DNA from: Pseudomonas congelans
GTDB taxonomy: Bacteria > Pseudomonadota > Gammaproteobacteria > Pseudomonadales > Pseudomonadaceae
Assembly (NCBI RefSeq): GCF_900103225.1
Contig: NZ_FNJH01000011.1
Span: 62,001-126,000, forward strand
DNA length: 64,000 nucleotides
Reading direction: 5' to 3'
The notes under the pieces are model-generated. The model saw only the letters and a list, made by a program, of their open reading frames with translations. It made no database searches and was not told the DNA's origin. This document shows, piece after piece, positions 26,336 to 34,829 of the stretch; the stretch's first letter is position 1, and each line of letters starts with the position of its first letter. The translations under genes and the position numbers were made by a program.

Positions 26336-28447
26336 TCAGCGAGAAGTGGGCAGCAGAGGTTGAGGCGCCTGGGTCGAGCGGGCCTCCATTTGTACGATCT
26401 GATTGAGCAGGGCGGGAATGTCGAGAATCAACGCCACCGCACCACTGCCCAGGATCGTCGAGCCGCTGATGCCGCGCAGCGCGCCGAACAGCTTGCCCAG
26501 AGGTTTGATAACGGTTTGGAACTCGCCAAGCAGGTCATCGACCACCAGCCCGGCCTTGTGCTCGGCGTAACGCACCACCACCACGTTCTGGCGGCGCGCG
26601 GCCGGGCCTTCATGATTGAAGTGGTCGCGCAGGTAGACCAGCGGCAGCACTTCGCCACGCAGGTCCAGGTAGCCGCTGTCACGGGTCAACTGCCGGTTGT
26701 GTTCGTCCAGTTCGATGCATTCCTGCACCATGTCCAGCGGGATCACGTAAGTCGACTGATCGATACCGACCAGAAAGCCGTTGATGATCGCCAGCGTCAG
26801 AGGCAGGCGAATGCGCACGATGGTGCCCTGACCGGGCTGGCTGTCCAGATCCACCGTGCCGCGCAGCAACGTGATGTTGCGCTTGACCACGTCCATGCCG
26901 ACACCGCGCCCCGAGAGGTTGGTGACGGCTTCGGCGGTGGAGAAGCCGGGCTCGAAAATCAGGTTGTAGATTTCCTGATCGGTGAGGCTTGCGCCGGCCG
27001 CCACCAGACCGCGTTGCTGGGCCTTGTCGAGGATGCGCTCGCGGTTGAGTCCGGCGCCGTCGTCGGCGATTTCGATGACGATGCTGCCCGAGTCGTGGTA
27101 CGCATTCAGGCTCAAATGACCTTTGGCCGGCTTGCCCGCCGCGCGACGCGCTTCGGCGCTCTCGATGCCGTGATCCATGGAGTTGCGCAGCAGGTGCATG
27201 AGCGGGTCGCCGATCTTTTCGACGACGGTCTTGTCAAGTTCGGTCTCCGCGCCATTGATAATCAGGTCGATATCCTTGCCCAGTTCCTGGCTGACATCGC
27301 GCACTACACGGCGGAAGCGATTGAAGGTGTCGCCGATGGGGATCATGCGCAGGTGCAGCGCACCATCCAGAATCTGCTCGACCAGCCCCGATACCGTCGA
27401 GCTGGCTTCCTGAAGCGGGTCGTTGTCGCACGACTTGGCCAGCAGGCTGGCGCCAGCGCTGGCAATGACCAGCTCGCCGACCAGATTGATCAGTTCGTCG
27501 AGCTTGTCGGCGTTGACGCGCACATAGCGGCCATCCTTGTTTTTCTGCTCGCTGGCCGAAGAAGGGCGCTCTACAGCCGTTGCCGTTGCCGTTGCGGGCG
27601 TACGAGGCACTGCGCGCTGATCGCCCAGCAGTTCGCCGCTGGCCACCATAGGGCTGTGCTCGGGCTGCGAGACCAGTTCTGTGCCAGTAGGCTCGACGTG
27701 GTCTGGCGTCTGGTTCACTGGGGTGATTTCTACCGCGCAGTCTTCACGCACGAAATCGAAGACTTCATTGATTGCTGCGTGTCCGGCAGCAGAGCGGAAA
27801 TCGATCTCGAAACCCAAGTGGCAGGATTCCGGGTCCCACGCCTCAACTGCTGGAATGCTGTCGGTTATCGTCGTGACCTGGACCATCTGCCCCAGGGTAT
27901 TGAGGTAGCGCAGGAACGACAGCGGATCCATGCCGTTGCGAAACACATCCACGCCAAAACGTAGCGAGATATGCCAGAGCATATCGGCTGACTGTTCATC
28001 ATCGCTGACCACCGGCGCACTCGCGCTGTCAGTTGCCCCGGCGCTGGCCGGTGCCTGGAACACCTGCAGTGCCTGACGCAGCGCCGCCTCGCGCTCCAGA
28101 GCAGGCTGCTGCAACTGCTCGCCACGGCTGGCGACCACGTCGATCAACTCAAGCATGTGATCGCCGGATTTGAGCAGCACTGCGATCAGCTCGGCGTCTA
28201 CCGAAACACTGCCTTCACGCAGACGATCCAGCACGTCTTCGACTATGTGAGTAAAACTGACGATAGGCGTCAGCCCGAACAGTCCGGCCGAGCCTTTGAT
28301 GGTGTGCGCTGCGCGAAAAACCGCGCCGATCGCGTCCAGGTCGCCGGGCTCGCTTTCGAGTTGCAGGAGGGATTCCTCCATGGCCTGCAAAAGCTCACGC
28401 GCTTCGACGATGAACGTCTGCTGTGCCTGATCGAGATTAATACTCAC
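26336..28447 (-). CDS. cheA: CheA chemotaxis histidine kinase
   Basis: A 703-aa kinase. The HPt domain at the N-terminus has the phospho-His in AAHTIKGSAGLFGL (~residue 50). A linker of ~180 residues may include a P2-like part. The dimerisation domain starts near RVNADKLDELINLVGELVIA, followed by the ATPase with HLLRNSMDHGIE (N box), IADDGAGL (G1) and GRGVGMDVV (G2), and a C-terminal CheW-like domain (LAIINGFLVGIDQSTYVIPLDMV). It phosphorylates the CheY encoded upstream and CheB downstream. The start is a GTG with GGAAG five bases before it. Confidence 0.95.
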   Translation of the reverse strand: MSINLDQAQQTFIVEARELLQAMEESLLQLESEPGDLDAIGAVFRAAHTIKGSAGLFGLTPIVSFTHIVEDVLDRLREGSVSVDAELIAVLLKSGDHMLELIDVVASRGEQLQQPALEREAALRQALQVFQAPASAGATDSASAPVVSDDEQSADMLWHISLRFGVDVFRNGMDPLSFLRYLNTLGQMVQVTTITDSIPAVEAWDPESCHLGFEIDFRSAAGHAAINEVFDFVREDCAVEITPVNQTPDHVEPTGTELVSQPEHSPMVASGELLGDQRAVPRTPATATATAVERPSSASEQKNKDGRYVRVNADKLDELINLVGELVIASAGASLLAKSCDNDPLQEASSTVSGLVEQILDGALHLRMIPIGDTFNRFRRVVRDVSQELGKDIDLIINGAETELDKTVVEKIGDPLMHLLRNSMDHGIESAEARRAAGKPAKGHLSLNAYHDSGSIVIEIADDGAGLNRERILDKAQQRGLVAAGASLTDQEIYNLIFEPGFSTAEAVTNLSGRGVGMDVVKRNITLLRGTVDLDSQPGQGTIVRIRLPLTLAIINGFLVGIDQSTYVIPLDMVQECIELDEHNRQLTRDSGYLDLRGEVLPLVYLRDHFNHEGPAARRQNVVVVRYAEHKAGLVVDDLLGEFQTVIKPLGKLFGALRGISGSTILGSGAVALILDIPALLNQIVQMEARSTQAPQPLLPTSR

Positions 28448-28493
28448 GATGACTTCCTTGATCGATCACTGGGCAGTACTGCAAATGGACGCG

Positions 28494-28784
28494 CTACAGC
28501 ACGACACCCGGATTACATAACTCGAAGGTTTCGCTGACCGCTTTGCTTTGCCCGGTCAGGTGCAGCGAAGTCCCGGTCTTGCCGGCTTCGCGCTGGATAA
28601 CTGCCAGCAGTTGCAGGCCGGCGCCGTCCATCTCGGTGACCTGTGAGAGGTCAACCTCCAGGCGTGCAGCTGCGCCGATCTGTGGCAGTAACCTGGCGGC
28701 CAGTTCGGTCACGGTGTAGATCGTCAACTCGCCGTCTATCTGCACGCGTGCAGTGTCGGTGGCGTTCTCGTCTGGCGTGGGCAT
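28494..28784 (-). CDS. STAS-domain protein of the che cluster
   Basis: A 96-aa single STAS domain (anti-anti-sigma fold). The core reads LEVDLSQVTEMDGAGLQLLAVIQREA. In classical anti-anti-sigma factors the residue after the Asp is a phosphorylated Ser or Thr (D-S/T-x-G-L); here it is Gly (DGAGL), so regulation by phosphorylation looks impossible at that place. GGAGG lies five bases before the chosen ATG at 28784. It is located between cheY and cheA. The role is unknown; binding to a receptor or CheA is a guess. Confidence 0.85.
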   Translation of the reverse strand: MPTPDENATDTARVQIDGELTIYTVTELAARLLPQIGAAARLEVDLSQVTEMDGAGLQLLAVIQREAGKTGTSLHLTGQSKAVSETFELCNPGVVL

Positions 28785-28807
28785 GCTGGCCTCCATGGGC
28801 CTGGGTC

Positions 28808-29176
28808 TCAGGGCAGGATCAGCTTGGAAACCGCTGCAAGCATTTGTGCCGGCTGAAACGGTTTGACGACCCACGCCTTGGCGCCTGCGGCCTGACCTTC
28901 GGCCTTTTTCGATTCTTGGGATTCGGTAGTCAGCATGATGATCGGCGTGAATTTGTAGCTGGCCAGCTTCTTCACTTCCTTGACGAAGGTGATGCCGTCC
29001 ATGTTCGGCATGTTCACGTCGCTGATGATCAGGTGCACTTTCTGTCCGGTGAGCTTGCCCAGTGCATCTTTCCCGTCACAGGCTTCGATAACGTCGTATC
29101 CGGCACTCTTCAGCGCGATACCGACGACTTGCCGGACGCTGCTTGAATCGTCGACCACCAATACACTCTTAGCCAT
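28808..29176 (-). CDS. cheY: CheY-type single-domain response regulator
   Basis: A 122-aa receiver with all key residues: VVDDSSS (acidic pair Asp9-Asp10), phosphoacceptor Asp53 in IISDVNMPNMDG, Thr in MLTTES and Lys in WVVKPF. TAGGAG precedes the ATG. It is the diffusible output of this cluster. Whether it binds the flagellar switch or another target cannot be told from sequence. Confidence 0.94.
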   Translation of the reverse strand: MAKSVLVVDDSSSVRQVVGIALKSAGYDVIEACDGKDALGKLTGQKVHLIISDVNMPNMDGITFVKEVKKLASYKFTPIIMLTTESQESKKAEGQAAGAKAWVVKPFQPAQMLAAVSKLILP

Positions 29177-29185
29177 GATTTACTC

Positions 29186-30403
29186 CTAGAAAAACGTGAT
29201 TTCCTGCGAATCCTGCTGTGCTGCCGATTCACCTCGGTGAGTGCGACGTTGCTCGTCGGTCGCGTAGGTGGACTCCATGCGCGCCAGCCATTGCCGGGCG
29301 TCGATGGCGATGGCCTCATCGGGGGACTGGCTGGCTTGCAGAAGGTGTGCGTGCAACGAGTCGATGTTGTCGCGTACGTGGGCGAGAATCTGGCTGACCC
29401 GGTCCTGAAACTGCAGGTTCACCAGGACCTCGGTCATTTCGTCGCGAATCCCGTAGCTCTCTTGCTTGAGCAGGTCGGCGGACTCGGCCAGGCGGCCAGT
29501 GATGCTCTGGAAACGCTCCAGTACGTTCTGAATGCTTTGTTCGGAAGCAGCCACCGAATGGCTGTCCTGATCGGCACCGCTCGATGCGGCCTGTACCAGC
29601 TGGGTGATGGCGTTGTTGATGATGTCGACCTTGGCGGACATCTGCTGACCGGTTTCGCTGGACTTGCTCGACAGGCTGCGCACCGCGTCGGCGACCACGG
29701 CAAAGCCGCGACCCGCTTCACCGGCGCGCGCCGCCTCGATGGCCGCGTTGAGCGCCAGCAGGTTGGTCTGTGCGGCAATCGCAGCGACGTCGGCGGCCAT
29801 TGTGCGCAATTCGCCGGTATAGGCGGTGAGGCTGCGGACCTGAGAAAGCGTCTGGTCGCGGCTGGCCTGAGTGGATTTGAGCGAGTCGATCACCTGGCTC
29901 AGCTCGCTGTCACTCTGCGACAAGACTTTCAGAGCACCATCGGCGCTCTGACCGTCCAGCTCACCGGCAGCGTGTTGCGACGCCTGCACGGTTTCCTGCA
30001 GACGCTCGGAAATGCCCATGAAACGCGTGCTCAGCTCGACAATCGCGGTTTCGGTTTGCTGGCGCGAGCTCTCGACCTGCTTGGCCCAGATCGGCATGGC
30101 ACCAAGGAGGATTTCATTGAACTGGGCGTTGGACGCCATGGCGCTGCTTTGAGCGCTATGCGCCTGGTGGTGATCCAGCGTCTGAGCCACGGCGCGGCGG
30201 ACTTCGTTCTGCTGTGAACGCGCAGCCCAGGCACAAGCGCCGAGACCGATCGCCAGCAGTGCAGCGCAAGCCACCAGATTGGCCATACCCGTGCCGAACT
30301 GCGTGAGGATCCAGGCAATGGCGGGTATGACGGGAATGAGTGAGAACCAGATGAAACGCGGATGATTTTCTGCAGGAGTACTGCTGTATTGATTCGACAT
30401 CAT
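29186..30403 (-). CDS. Membrane-anchored MCP-like protein with CheZ-like C-terminal motif
   Basis: A 405-aa receptor-like protein. Two membrane helices (~17-35 and ~42-60) are joined by a few residues, so there is no periplasmic sensor domain and no obvious HAMP. A signalling hairpin follows with IAAQTNLLALNAAIEAARAG and GFAVVADAVRSLSSKS. Near the C-terminus VNLQFQDRVSQILAHV (D334 and Q338) resembles the active-site helix of CheZ, which has the same D-x3-Q spacing in FQDLTGQ. It may combine cytoplasmic sensing with CheY-P dephosphorylation; that is inference. It is the first gene of the cluster. Confidence 0.85.
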   Translation of the reverse strand: MMSNQYSSTPAENHPRFIWFSLIPVIPAIAWILTQFGTGMANLVACAALLAIGLGACAWAARSQQNEVRRAVAQTLDHHQAHSAQSSAMASNAQFNEILLGAMPIWAKQVESSRQQTETAIVELSTRFMGISERLQETVQASQHAAGELDGQSADGALKVLSQSDSELSQVIDSLKSTQASRDQTLSQVRSLTAYTGELRTMAADVAAIAAQTNLLALNAAIEAARAGEAGRGFAVVADAVRSLSSKSSETGQQMSAKVDIINNAITQLVQAASSGADQDSHSVAASEQSIQNVLERFQSITGRLAESADLLKQESYGIRDEMTEVLVNLQFQDRVSQILAHVRDNIDSLHAHLLQASQSPDEAIAIDARQWLARMESTYATDEQRRTHRGESAAQQDSQEITFF

Positions 30404-31153
30404 GGGTTCGATCCCTGAACAGTGCAGCGTTGTACACGACTCAATGGTTATCTGCGCGCCGCAGACAAACTTGATACCAGTACGAGAGCCTTCCGTCTGA
30501 TCGCCTGGCGCACAACCCTATCCTGTTAAAAATAGCGGGTATTCGGGGCACCGCAAGTCGGCGCAGTAAACGCGCTGGCAGAACAGCCGGACTCACTCAG
30601 GAGAGGACGCAGAGCGTTCAGAAACGAGAGTGTTCTCCCGTGCACTTCTCGTTCCTCACGCTCCAGCGTGGGAATGCGCTTCACGACGCTCCGCGTCGCA
30701 AGAGGACGCGGAGCGTCCGGAACGGCATGCGACGCAGAGCGCCGCACGATAGTCGAGGTTATCGTTTCTCACGCTCCAGCGTGGGAATGCGCTTCACGAC
30801 GCTCCGCGTCGCAAGAGGACGCGGAGCGTCCAGAACGGCATGCGACGCAGAGCGCCGCACGATGGTCGAGGTTCTCGTTCCTCACGCTCCAGCGTGGGAA
30901 TGCATTTCACGACGCTGCGCGTCGCAAGAGGACGCGGAGCGTCCGGAACGGCATGCGACGCAGAGCGCCGCACGATAGTCGAGGTTATCGTTCCTCACGC
31001 TCCAGCGTGGGAATGCAGTTCACGACGCTCTGCGTCGCAAGTTCTGCGCTGCACAGGCGAATTCAAGAGCGGACGTAGAGCGTCCAGAACGGCATGCCCA
31101 CGCGGAGCATGGGCACGATGGGGGTCTCCCGTACGCCTCTCGTCTGGCGTGGC
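30404..31153. other. Non-coding region filled by a tandem repeat array
   Basis: 750 bp without a gene between the che cluster and ndh. About two thirds of it is the repeat array listed separately. Open frames across it occur in all three forward frames and encode the same peptide shifted by frame, because the 113-bp unit is not divisible by three. They are artefacts. Confidence 0.7.
30650..31120. repeat. Tandem array of a 113-bp structured repeat
   Basis: Units begin at 30650, 30763, 30876 and 30989, exactly 113 bp apart, and are nearly identical for the first three; the fourth is degenerate and is followed by a last hairpin module at 31095-31115. A unit has three hairpins: (1) CACGCT-CC-AGCGTG (30657-30670), extendable by TTCC/GGAA; (2) a 13-bp perfect stem, 30685-30697 with 30705-30717, and a 7-base loop; (3) a shorter stem around the GCATGC segment. 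CGTTCC (30650-30655) can also pair with GGAACG (30719-30724). No protein or RNA family is recognised. Confidence 0.9.
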
Positions 31154-32452
31154 TTAGTGCAGCTTCATCCGCGGCTCGGTGCCTTTGCCGATCTTGCTGC
31201 CCAGCATCAGCATCAGGGTGCGGAAGGTGCCGTACAGCGCCATCTGGTGCATGCGGTACAGCGACACGTAAAACATCCGCGCCAGCCAGCCTTCAAGCAT
31301 CACGCTGCCCATCAGGTTACCCATCAGATTGCCGACTGCCGAGAAGCTCGACAGCGAGATCAGTGAGCCGTAGTCCTTGTAGGTGTACTCCGGCAACGTC
31401 TTGCCTTCGATGCGCAGGCGCAGTGACTTGACCAACAAGGATGCCTGCTGATGGGCTGCCTGAGCGCGGGGCGGGACGTTGCGGTCGGTGCCTTTTTGCG
31501 GACAGGCTGCGCAGTCGCCGAAGGCGAAGATATTTTCGTCACGAGTGGTTTGCAGCGTCGGCAGCACTTGCAACTGATTGATCCGGTTGCTTTCCAGCCC
31601 ATCCAGTTCATGCAGGAAGGCTGGAGCACGAATACCTGCCGCCCAGACTTTCAAGCTGGCCGGGATGACCTGCCCGGTAGCAGTGATCAAGCCATCAGCC
31701 GTCACCTCACTGACTGCTGCATTGGTCAGCACCGTCACGCCGAGTTTTTCCAGCGTCTTGTGCACCGGCGCGCCGATGCGTTCTGGCAGCGCGGGCAACA
31801 CCCGTGGCCCGGCTTCGATCACCGTGATGCGCAGGTTTTCCGGCTTGATCTGACCCAGCCCGTAAGCCGCCAGCTCATGCGCCGCGTTGTGCAGCTCTGC
31901 CGCCAGCTCGACACCGGTTGCACCGGCACCCACGATGGCCACGGTGATTTCCTGCGCGCTGTCGGCCTGACCGGCGTGGGCGCGCAGGTAGTGGTTGAGC
32001 AGTTGCTGGTGAAAGCGCTCGGCCTGTTTGCGGCTGTCGAGAAACAGGCAGTGCTCTGCCGCGCCCTTGGTGCCGAAGTCGTTGGTAGTGCTGCCCACCG
32101 CGATGACCAGCGAGTCGTAGCCCAGGCTGCGTGCCGGAACCAGTTCTGCGCCGTTTTCATCCAGCGTCTCGGCCAGATGAATCTGGCGGCTGGCGCGGTC
32201 CAGGCCGGTCATGCGCCCGAGCTGAAACTGAAAGTTGTTCCACTTGGCCTGAGCCACGTAGTTCAGCTCGTCCTCATACGAGTTGAGCGAACCGGCAGCC
32301 ACTTCGTGCAACAGCGGTTTCCAGATATGCGTCAGGTTGGCATCAACCAGCGTGACACTGGCTTTGCCTTTCTTGCCCAGGGTCTTGCCCAGACTGGTAG
32401 CCAGCTCCAGACCGCCAGCGCCTCCGCCAACGATAACAATACGATGCGTCAT
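31154..32452 (-). CDS. ndh: Type II NADH dehydrogenase
   Basis: A 432-aa flavoprotein that passes electrons from NADH to quinone without pumping protons. The FAD Rossmann motif IVIVGGGAGGLELA is at the N-terminus, the NAD(P)H site is VAIVGAGATGVELAAEL (~residue 168), and the second FAD motif is NIFAFGDCAAC. The C-terminal ~60 residues hold the amphipathic membrane anchor seen in Ndh. It is a single gene bordered by the repeat array. Confidence 0.92.
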   Translation of the reverse strand: MTHRIVIVGGGAGGLELATSLGKTLGKKGKASVTLVDANLTHIWKPLLHEVAAGSLNSYEDELNYVAQAKWNNFQFQLGRMTGLDRASRQIHLAETLDENGAELVPARSLGYDSLVIAVGSTTNDFGTKGAAEHCLFLDSRKQAERFHQQLLNHYLRAHAGQADSAQEITVAIVGAGATGVELAAELHNAAHELAAYGLGQIKPENLRITVIEAGPRVLPALPERIGAPVHKTLEKLGVTVLTNAAVSEVTADGLITATGQVIPASLKVWAAGIRAPAFLHELDGLESNRINQLQVLPTLQTTRDENIFAFGDCAACPQKGTDRNVPPRAQAAHQQASLLVKSLRLRIEGKTLPEYTYKDYGSLISLSSFSAVGNLMGNLMGSVMLEGWLARMFYVSLYRMHQMALYGTFRTLMLMLGSKIGKGTEPRMKLH

Positions 32453-32668
32453 AAGGATTACTCGGAAGGTTTAAGGAATTCGGGGGGAGCTCGATCTTCG
32501 CGAGCGCAAGGCAGCTCATAGCGTCAGAAGGCTCAATAAAGGGTTCATCACGACACTGCCCGGGCCAGGAGCGGCCTGCGCTCGACTGGATACCGGTGTG
32601 CCTGAAGGTACTCTTCGACACACCTTTGCGGTTCCGGGTTCAGGTGTCTGCTCAATTTCTCCGTTGTC
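32453..32668. other. Intergenic region between MOSC gene and ndh
   Basis: 216 bp with no supported gene. It should hold the ndh promoter. I see no clear operator or terminator. Confidence 0.4.
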
Positions 32669-33202
32669 TCAGCCGTGCTGTCGGGCAGGGGGCCAAGGAT
32701 CGGTGATTTCCAGCGGCTCGACCTGCAGCGTGTCGTCCAGGCGGATGATTCCGCTTTGTAACACCCGCGCGGTAATTCCACCATGCCCGCGCACCGCCTG
32801 GAACGTCCCGTGACCGAGGCGCTGCTCAAGCCGTGCACAAGGCTGGCACCAGCCGGTGGTTTCGAAAATCGCCTGACCGATCCGGAAGCGGCGATTCTTC
32901 AGGCTGAACAGGTTGATGCCACTGATCACCAGATTGCGCCGCAAATCCTGCGGCACGATAGGGTTATCCGCTGCGCGGTTCAGTAACGAGCCGACCACCG
33001 CCAGATGCTCCCACTGGATCAACGTCACCTGCCGCGCATTGCGCGGGCCGGGCCGCGAGTGATCGCCGGTCAGACCCGCTTCGCGACGCGCTTCGACGGC
33101 ATCCAGCTCGATCATCTCGACCCGCGATTGCGGGCGCACGCCTATCCAGCGCACGCGACCTTGTTGAGGCACATCGGCCAGCAGTTCCTGCAAGGGGCTC
33201 AT
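32669..33202 (-). CDS. MOSC-domain protein
   Basis: A 177-aa protein made of one MOSC domain, the sulfur-carrier fold of molybdenum cofactor sulfurases. The conserved Cys lies in TGWCQPCARLE, and GLTGDHSRPGPRNARQVTLIQWEHL and NLVISGINLFSL are family blocks. Stand-alone members resemble YiiM and may act on small molecules with the cofactor. It overlaps the upstream DUF1780 gene by four bases (33199-33202), which indicates coupled translation. Confidence 0.85.
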   Translation of the reverse strand: MSPLQELLADVPQQGRVRWIGVRPQSRVEMIELDAVEARREAGLTGDHSRPGPRNARQVTLIQWEHLAVVGSLLNRAADNPIVPQDLRRNLVISGINLFSLKNRRFRIGQAIFETTGWCQPCARLEQRLGHGTFQAVRGHGGITARVLQSGIIRLDDTLQVEPLEITDPWPPARQHG

Positions 33203-33828
33203 AAGCTGATTCCAACATCGAAAACGACACTGCGGCCCAGATTGGTACGCAGAAAATCCGGAGCGCCGGGATGCGCGAACAATACCCGAGCGAAGGTCGG
33301 CCCCACCAGCGACAACGAGCGCCAGCCCTGACGCAGGTACTCGGTCGGTGGTGGAAAGTGACTGTTGAGGTCCAGCACCTCGCGCTTGAGACTGGCGAAG
33401 GCGATGATATCCAGCCCGCCCAGGTCAATCCCGCGTTCGCGATAGTTGGTGGATTTCTTGCGCAGGGTAGGGGCGAGTCGGTGCAGCAGTTCAGAAGCAG
33501 GAATCCGCTTGGGCTTGGCTTCCCGACGTACCAGTTGGCTCAACGAGAACGCGCTTCGTCGTCGCGCCAGCTCCTCGCGCCACTCGTCATTGAGACGCCG
33601 CCCCTCGTCCAGCACAAAAAACACCTCGAAGCGCCCGTCACGAAACAGCACATCCGGTGGTTCCTGACTGGCAGGCGTGAAGTCCTCATTGCGATGCGCA
33701 ATGTTCAGCCCCTGCAACAGGCGCTGACAAACCCAGCGCTCGCGCTCCCACTTCCGCGCATTGGACAGAAAGGCGTTGGCTTGTTCGGCCTGGATCGTCA
33801 ACAGGCGCAGGTAGTCTGAGTCATCCAT
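33199..33828 (-). CDS. DUF1780 protein
   Basis: A 209-aa soluble protein, rich in Arg and Glu, without signal peptide or membrane segment. Family features are YLRLLTIQAEQANAFLSNARKWERERWVCQRLLQ at the N-terminus and FLRTNLGRSVVFDVGISL at the C-terminus. DUF1780 is largely confined to Pseudomonas and relatives. Its fold has been noted as endonuclease-like in some descriptions, but I cannot confirm a catalytic site by eye. It is first in a two-gene unit with the MOSC gene. Confidence 0.78.
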   Translation of the reverse strand: MDDSDYLRLLTIQAEQANAFLSNARKWERERWVCQRLLQGLNIAHRNEDFTPASQEPPDVLFRDGRFEVFFVLDEGRRLNDEWREELARRRSAFSLSQLVRREAKPKRIPASELLHRLAPTLRKKSTNYRERGIDLGGLDIIAFASLKREVLDLNSHFPPPTEYLRQGWRSLSLVGPTFARVLFAHPGAPDFLRTNLGRSVVFDVGISL

Positions 33829-34024
33829 GGGGCTGTAGCTTACCGCTCAAACGTGAAGGTGAAAAACAAAGACTGAGATGATTTCGGGAGTTTTTCGACT
33901 AAAGCTCCAGAGTGAGTGAAAAAACCTTTCAGCAGGCTAAAGCTTTGCTTTATTACGCTGAGCTGGAACACTCTGTGGGAAGTACTCCGACCCTGCTCAT
34001 TCCTACGATAAAGAATCCCTCCCT

Positions 34025-34351
34025 ATGAAAGCCGCCTCGCTTGCCTTTCTCTGCCTCACTGCCCTTGCCACTCAAGCTCAAGCTTCCAGCGCTGATGCTT
34101 GGGCGGCTTACGATAAAGTCGCCTTGGAAAGCTGTATCAGATCCAGTGGTTTGAAAGATGCCAAACCTGTCGGTACTCCAGCTCAATTTGATGACCGCGT
34201 TGGCTATACAGCTATCCTCATGCAAGGCCAGTATCCGCAGAAGCATATGAAAGGTCGTCAGGGTACTGAACTTTGCCTTTTCAATAGCAAATCGAAGGTT
34301 GCTTTTGTCACCGAGTGGGACTCCATTCGCACTAGCGGAAAGACTCAGTAA
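34025..34351 (+). CDS. Small exported protein of unknown function
   Basis: A 108-aa protein with a signal peptide (MKAASLAFLCLTALATQAQA). The mature part is ~88 residues and has two Cys (ESCIRSSG and TELCLFN) that could form a disulfide in the periplasm. I do not recognise the family. Translation signals are weak, but the signal peptide and cysteine pattern argue for a real gene. It is less GC-rich than the surroundings and followed by a repeat element. Confidence 0.6.
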   Translation: MKAASLAFLCLTALATQAQASSADAWAAYDKVALESCIRSSGLKDAKPVGTPAQFDDRVGYTAILMQGQYPQKHMKGRQGTELCLFNSKSKVAFVTEWDSIRTSGKTQ

Positions 34352-34426
34352 AAACTGTTAAGCCCGTGGTGCGTGACGTTTTTAAGCGTTGGAATGAGCC
34401 CGAAAAACGGGGCTCTGATCTCGACC

Positions 34427-34562
34427 ATTCTCGTTCCCGCGCTCCGCGTGGGAATGCATTTCTGGACGCTCTGCGTCCAACGTTGGAATGTGCGGCGCGG
34501 CGCAGAGTTGTGACGCGGAGCGTCCCGAAATGCATGCCAACGCGGAGCATTGGCACGGGAGT
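34427..34562. repeat. Divergent copy of the three-hairpin repeat
   Basis: This copy keeps the module order of the array at 30.65 kb with many changes: hairpin 1 is TTCCCGCGC-TCC-GCGTGGGAA (one G-T pair), hairpin 2 is reduced to GGACGC-TCT-GCGTCC with a longer insert before its GACGCGGAGCGTC arm, and hairpin 3 is TGCCAA/TTGGCA at 34535-34555. It lies between the small exported protein gene and yacG and may end both transcripts. Confidence 0.75.
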
Positions 34563-34619
34563 CAGTTGTAATTGAGTAGAACGATGAGCGTAGAGCGTGT
34601 GCATGCGTCCCGGAATGTA

Positions 34620-34829
34620 TCAATGCCCCCGGTGCGGAGCCTCTAAATCACCCGAAAACATCTCATCCTCAGCATCCGGGCTCACCGGAATCGCATGTTC
34701 TTCAGAAGCCCAGGCCCCCAGGTCGATCAGTTTGCAGCGCTCGGAGCAGAACGGGCGGCTCGGACTGGCTGCGCTCCATTCCACCGGGGCGTCGCAGGTT
34801 GGGCATTGAACGGTCATTGGTTGGCTCAT
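34620..34829 (-). CDS. yacG: DNA gyrase inhibitor YacG
   Basis: A 69-aa zinc-finger protein. The four Cys ligands are CPTC near the N-terminus and CSERC, followed by KLIDLGAWASEE, the family signature. In E. coli YacG binds GyrB and inhibits gyrase. Its start overlaps the coaE stop as ATGA, which settles the start. It is the last gene of pilB-pilC-pilD-coaE-yacG. Confidence 0.93.
   Translation of the reverse strand: MSQPMTVQCPTCDAPVEWSAASPSRPFCSERCKLIDLGAWASEEHAIPVSPDAEDEMFSGDLEAPHRGH

Noticed and set aside
26318..27964. 548-codon plus-strand frame opposite cheA
   Set aside because: The cheA frame is unmistakable; the antisense frame has no recognisable domain and unnatural His/Arg/Gln-rich composition.
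30650..31120. Possible CRISPR array
   Set aside because: The unit is 113 bp with no unique spacers, the interior is hairpin-rich and no cas genes are near.
30640..31157. Several overlapping forward open frames of 84-136 codons
   Set aside because: They translate the same 113-bp repeat in three frames and have no start signals; they are artefacts of the array.
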